Positions 11,428-14,594 of a stretch of DNA of 14,594 bases are shown one piece after another (the first letter of the stretch is position 1; every line of letters starts with the position of its first letter). Under the pieces are notes generated by a model. The model was not told the origin of the DNA. It was given only the letters and a program-made list of their open reading frames with translations, and did not search any database. The position numbers and the translations under genes were made by a program. Location: NCBI GenBank assembly GCA_035547955.1, contig DASZTR010000078.1:1-14594 (forward strand), written 5' to 3'. Origin of the DNA: Nitrososphaera sp035547955. GTDB lineage: Archaea > Thermoproteota > Nitrososphaeria > Nitrososphaerales > Nitrososphaeraceae.

Positions 11428-13221
11428 ATGAGTAGTTTGAAATTTGATGGTAAAACCGTTGTTGTCACCGGAAGCGGCACCGGCATAGGACAGGCAATAG
11501 CCAAAAGGTTTGCCGAGGCTGGCGCCAACATTGTCATAATGGGCAGGCGCAAAGAGCCTCTTGACCAGACCGCCAAGATACTGGATGATATCATAAAAAA
11601 AGCCGGCTCAAAAGGCCGAGTTGCCACCTTTTCTGGGGTTGACGTCTCTGACGAAGAAGGCATCAATACGATGTTTGAGGGAGTCAAGAAGCAGTTTGGC
11701 AAAGTAGACATTATCGTCAACAACGCCGGCATTTCAGGGCCAGTAACGACCTTTACAAACGCAAGCGTCAAGGATTTCCGCGAGTGCGTCGCAATACACC
11801 TGACAGGTACTTTCTGGACCTCTACCGCAGGCGTGAAAGCGATGGAGCGTGGCGGCAAGATAATCACCATATCGACGTTCTTTTCCGAGGAAAACAGGTA
11901 CGAGCAGCGCCCCTATCGCTTTAGGACTCCGTACACCGCTGCGCAGGGCGCCAAAAACCGTCTTGCAGAATGCCTTGCATGGGAGCTTGCAGAAAGCGGC
12001 ATACACTCAATTGCCACTAACCCCGGGCCGGTACACTCTGACAGGATATACAAGACCGTCTATCCAAAGGCGGCGGCCGAGTTCCTGCGCGTTGGAGGCT
12101 ATCCGGGCCTCTCGTCAACAGAGGTCGAAGTTGTGACCGCAAAGGCCTTGCCGTACCTTGGAGACGCAGAGGATATCGTGAAAAAGGCGTGCAGAGATGC
12201 CGCGACTGAAATCGCGTCAAGACGCGGCGAAAAAGAAGGATTAAACGTATCCAAGCTTGCAGAGATTGTCGCCGGCGCTCTTTCCAAGATGCAGGAAATA
12301 GCAGAGAAAATCCAGGCCAACACGAGCAAAATGATAGTGGACGGCGAGTTCCTTGCACAAGACGACGTCGCCGAGATGGTGCTGACCCTCTCGGACGAAA
12401 AGATAAGTAAGTTGATAAACGGCAGGTTGATACCCAACGACCGCGTGTTTTATCCTGTAAAGCCAGTAGTCGGCACAGGCATAGACATACTCCCTGGCTC
12501 CGAACTTAAAGGCAAGGTGATAGTGTTGACCACCACATCGTCATCTGCCAAGGACATCGAGCGCGTAAAAAAGGTCGCAGGAATAGCGCAGGTCGCGGGG
12601 GCAAAGCAGGTCATAGTCCTTTACCGCAACAAGGTAGATGAAGCTCATTTCAACGAGTTCCACAGCCACGCAATCGACTTTCTCGACGAGACCGCGGTAA
12701 GGCGCATACTCAACACCGCCAAGACGCACTTTGGTCAAGTCGACGCCGTAATACACTTTACCGGCGATTATGACTACAACTCGGCGTTCAGTACGATGCC
12801 GCGCAAGCAGTGGGAGGGCCTCGTCGACAAATTTATCTATATTCCCGCAACGCTGGTAAAGGAATCGGTTATTGCAATGGCTCCCGAGGGCGCACTCGTC
12901 GAGCCGGCCAAGTTCAAGGGAACCCGGGGAACAGTAACGATAGTCGGCCCTGACGCCCCAGTCGGCAGAAGGATATCGGGTACGCTCCGCGCCCGCGCAG
13001 ACGTGTTCCGCGGGGCGCTACGGCCATACACGGCGACTACAAACCAAGAGCTTGGCGATGTGCTGGGCTCAAACATAAAACTGCACCTTGTTCTTGCGGG
13101 GAACAGCGAAGGGGCAGAGCCAAACGCGGACAGATTGCACGCCTCCATCCTGAGCCTTGCGGCAGGCGCTGCGCTCAAGCGCAATGAGGCAATTTTCTAC
13201 GTCGACGAGGCGAAAAACTGA
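11428..13221 (+). CDS. Two-domain SDR reductase resembling half of Chloroflexus malonyl-CoA reductase
   Basis: A 597-residue cytosolic protein. Residues about 5-335 are a short-chain dehydrogenase fold: NADP(H) loop TGSGTGIG (14-21), GRR at 39-41 suggesting NADP, NNAG (98-101), Ser149, then an insert with RPY..RTPY, Tyr169, and NPGPVHSDR (198-206). The usual catalytic Lys (Tyr+4) is Gln173, whereas Lys176 sits at Tyr+7, as in enoyl reductases of the FabI type. An Ala/Glu-rich helical insert spans about 230-310. Residues about 360-597 form a second Rossmann-like domain lacking both the glycine motif and the catalytic residues. This order and motifs such as STFFSEEN..PY..R..Y and PGPV..DR resemble each half of the malonyl-CoA reductase of Chloroflexus aurantiacus as I remember it. 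Substrate unproven. An in-frame TTG lies 7 codons upstream. Confidence 0.8.
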   Translation: MSSLKFDGKTVVVTGSGTGIGQAIAKRFAEAGANIVIMGRRKEPLDQTAKILDDIIKKAGSKGRVATFSGVDVSDEEGINTMFEGVKKQFGKVDIIVNNAGISGPVTTFTNASVKDFRECVAIHLTGTFWTSTAGVKAMERGGKIITISTFFSEENRYEQRPYRFRTPYTAAQGAKNRLAECLAWELAESGIHSIATNPGPVHSDRIYKTVYPKAAAEFLRVGGYPGLSSTEVEVVTAKALPYLGDAEDIVKKACRDAATEIASRRGEKEGLNVSKLAEIVAGALSKMQEIAEKIQANTSKMIVDGEFLAQDDVAEMVLTLSDEKISKLINGRLIPNDRVFYPVKPVVGTGIDILPGSELKGKVIVLTTTSSSAKDIERVKKVAGIAQVAGAKQVIVLYRNKVDEAHFNEFHSHAIDFLDETAVRRILNTAKTHFGQVDAVIHFTGDYDYNSAFSTMPRKQWEGLVDKFIYIPATLVKESVIAMAPEGALVEPAKFKGTRGTVTIVGPDAPVGRRISGTLRARADVFRGALRPYTATTNQELGDVLGSNIKLHLVLAGNSEGAEPNADRLHASILSLAAGAALKRNEAIFYVDEAKN

Positions 13222-13223
13222 CC

Positions 13224-13258
13224 TATCTTCTTTCTTCTTCCCTTTCTACCTTTTTCTT
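13224..13258 (+). terminator. T-rich terminator after the SDR gene
   Basis: A pyrimidine-rich run with repeated TTCTTTCTTCTTCCC and a final CCTTTTTCTT follows the TGA by two bases. It separates the SDR gene from the convergent permease gene and is typical of archaeal U-rich termination. Confidence 0.5.
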
Positions 13259-13272
13259 GAATGTCATATTCT

Positions 13273-14052
13273 TTATAGCTTTACGCCGAGCCCTTCAAGG
13301 ATAAAAGTCACTGACACAGCCACAAGCACGACGCCAAGCATCCTTCGGAGGAGTGTCTCCCTTGTATTTTTTGACCACCTGGCTCCAACCTGCGCGCCAA
13401 TAAAAGCTCCTGCAGAAAGCGCCACTGCGTACAGATAGTTTGGATTGCCCACTAGAGCATGTGTGAAAATCCCTGCAAAAGATGTTATCATGAGCGCCAT
13501 CTGCGACGTTGCTGCCGCACTGTGCATGGTCATGCGGTAGATGAGGAGCATCACCGGCACGAATATTGTGCCGCCGCCCACGCCAAAGAGGCTCGATATT
13601 ATGCCCGCTCCAAACGTTATTGCAAAGACCGCAACATGCTGCACTATGGACATTTCGTGCTGCCTTTTCTCCTTCAGTATGGAGCTCTTGAACATGACAT
13701 ACATCCCGACTGCCATTAGCAGTATGCCAAAGTACAGCTTGAACTCTGCGTCTGATATGCCCTTTGAAATGAACACTCCGAGCACCGCGCCTGGCACAGC
13801 GGCTATGGCTAGCTGGACTGCGCGCTTGTAGTCGATCCTCTTTTGGCGCGAGTACGCCACCGTAGAAGATACACTCGTTGACGTAACCGCAAAGAGACTG
13901 GTGGCCGCGGCTTCTGAGTGCTGGAGTCCCATGAATGTGAGGATCGGAACCATGACTATGCCGCCGCCCACGCCGAGCATAGAGCCTAGAGTGCCGGCTC
14001 CAAGGCCCACCACTACAAGTGCTATGATGATGACGGCTGTCGTGTCAAGCAA
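13273..14052 (-). CDS. TauE/SafE-type membrane permease (sulfite exporter family)
   Basis: A 259-residue integral membrane protein of about seven to eight helices. The internal duplication typical of TauE/SafE is plain: first copy LGSMLGVGGGIVMVPIL with AAATSLFAVTSTSVSST (residues 22-65), second copy ISSLFGVGGGTIFVPVM with AAATSQMALMITSFAG (residues 152-195). Central basic loops (RQKRIDYKR, KEKRQHE) should face the cytoplasm. Family members move sulfite, sulfoacetate or other organosulfur anions, and the substrate cannot be told from sequence. The start is TTG (14050-14052), because an in-frame TAG lies two codons upstream and the next start would cut into helix 1. A TATA-like AATTTTAAGG lies about 35 nt upstream. 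The Lrp-type regulator gene lies just upstream on the same strand. Confidence 0.88.
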   Translation of the reverse strand: MLDTTAVIIIALVVVGLGAGTLGSMLGVGGGIVMVPILTFMGLQHSEAAATSLFAVTSTSVSSTVAYSRQKRIDYKRAVQLAIAAVPGAVLGVFISKGISDAEFKLYFGILLMAVGMYVMFKSSILKEKRQHEMSIVQHVAVFAITFGAGIISSLFGVGGGTIFVPVMLLIYRMTMHSAAATSQMALMITSFAGIFTHALVGNPNYLYAVALSAGAFIGAQVGARWSKNTRETLLRRMLGVVLVAVSVTFILEGLGVKL

Positions 14053-14081
14053 AGGCTAGAGCCTGTTTTTAGATTACGATT

Positions 14082-14091
14082 CCTTAAAATT
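14082..14091 (-). promoter_or_regulatory. TATA-like box of the permease gene
   Basis: Minus-strand ATTTTAAGGA lies in the 45-bp gap after the Lrp-type gene, about 35 nt before the TTG. It suggests the permease has its own promoter with a leader of under 12 nt, although readthrough from the regulator gene is also possible. Confidence 0.4.
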
Positions 14092-14097
14092 CTAACT

Positions 14098-14550
14098 CTA
14101 AGGTCCGTCCTTCCATACGTTTAGGACTGCAATCACCTGCGTACCAGCTACTCCGGGAATCGCCTTTATTTTGCTTGCAACAACATCTGCGAGGTCGCTT
14201 GGGCTCTTTGCCCTGACCTTCAACAGCAGGTCGCCGTATGTATGCGTCTCGTGCACCTCTGCGACTGCATCAAGCACGACAAGCCTTTTTGCTACTTCTG
14301 TGACCCTGCCCGAAGCAGCGTTGAGGAGTACGAACGCAATGACGCCCTGCCCAAGAGCCATCGGGTCTATGGAAACCGTGAATCGGCGTATCACTCCGAG
14401 CCGGCGCAGCTTGTTGACCCTGTTCCTAATCGTCCCCTCTGTGACCTGCAGCATCGCTGCCATCTTGACTGCGGGTGTGGAGCTGTCCCTCTGCAAGATG
14501 CCAAGCAGACTTATGTCCAACTCGTCGATATCTTTGGCAGCCTGCACCAC
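14098..14550 (-). CDS. Lrp/AsnC family transcriptional regulator
   Basis: A 150-residue feast/famine-type regulator. The N-terminal helix-turn-helix (about residues 8-60) shows DELDISLLGILQRDSSTPAVKMAAMLQVTEGTIRNRVNKLRRLGVIRRFTVSIDP, with the recognition helix around TEGTIRNRVNKL. The C-terminal RAM effector/oligomerisation domain (about 68-148) shows VIAFVLLNAASGRVTEVAKRLVVLDAVAEVHETHTYGDLLLKVRAKSPSDLADVVASKIKAIPGV. Such proteins form octamers that often bind amino acids. The start is one of two adjacent GTG codons (14550 or 14547); I use the first. A good TATA box lies about 33 nt upstream. It may control itself or the permease; no operator was found. Confidence 0.9.
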   Translation of the reverse strand: MVQAAKDIDELDISLLGILQRDSSTPAVKMAAMLQVTEGTIRNRVNKLRRLGVIRRFTVSIDPMALGQGVIAFVLLNAASGRVTEVAKRLVVLDAVAEVHETHTYGDLLLKVRAKSPSDLADVVASKIKAIPGVAGTQVIAVLNVWKDGP

Positions 14551-14579
14551 GGGTCGGATATGTGTTATGCCTGCTTGCG

Positions 14580-14587
14580 CTTTATAG
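14580..14587 (-). promoter_or_regulatory. TATA box of the Lrp/AsnC gene
   Basis: Minus-strand CTATAAAG is a good archaeal TATA match centred about 33 nt from the GTG at 14550, predicting a leader of about 8 nt or less. Confidence 0.6.
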
Positions 14588-14594
14588 TTTTGTT

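Noticed and set aside
1..14594. CRISPR arrays, tRNA or rRNA genes, transposases, phage genes
   Set aside because: Both strands were scanned by eye. No regularly spaced repeats, no tRNA-like T-loop in the gaps, and no mobile-element enzyme were found.

Overview
The window looks like a chromosomal segment of an ammonia-oxidising archaeon of the Thaumarchaeota (Nitrososphaerota), most likely a Nitrososphaera-like soil lineage. The reasons are an archaeal-order ribosomal protein cluster headed by an MTH1-type SPOUT methyltransferase gene, an archaeal 20S proteasome alpha subunit, an archaeal DUF371 protein, frequent TTG/GTG starts, and TATA-like boxes 27-40 nt upstream of first genes. The genus is my inference from overall protein similarity and a GC content near 50%.

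Layout. Positions 1-4847 (minus strand) hold a dense run read right to left: a cytosolic TlpA/thioredoxin-like protein, the SPOUT RNA methyltransferase, then uL3, uL4, uL23, uS19, uL22 and the 5' end of uS3, which leaves the window. uL2, usually between uL23 and uS19 in archaea, is absent from its expected place. Positions 4898-5635 encode proteasome subunit alpha. From 5636 to about 6565 the DNA is mostly non-coding: a small single-pass membrane protein gene (5801-6013), then about 550 bp with a 26-bp inverted repeat enclosing about 350 bp, a TATA-hairpin-T-rich unit that may be a small RNA, and a 20-bp tandem repeat.

Positions 6566-7566 carry a DUF371 gene (plus) converging on a winged-helix ArsR-like regulator (minus). 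Positions 7858-10495 form a purine biosynthesis island: purC on minus, divergent from purK-purE on plus. PurK and PurE carry out the two-step ATP-dependent carboxylation of AIR, and PurC uses the product CAIR, so three consecutive stages (AIR to SAICAR) sit together. Two unrecognised small genes follow (a His-rich 99-residue protein and a 127-residue protein).

Positions 11428-13221 encode the most interesting protein: a 597-residue SDR plus degenerate-SDR protein whose architecture and local motifs resemble one half of the bifunctional malonyl-CoA reductase of Chloroflexus aurantiacus, but with an altered active site (Tyr-x6-Lys instead of Tyr-x3-Lys). It is followed by a convergent TauE/SafE-type permease and, at the right edge, an Lrp/AsnC regulator, both on minus.

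First genes appear to be transcribed from TATA boxes so close to the start codon that transcripts would be leaderless or nearly so, while genes inside operons carry Shine-Dalgarno sequences. No rRNA, tRNA, CRISPR array, transposase gene or phage gene was seen.
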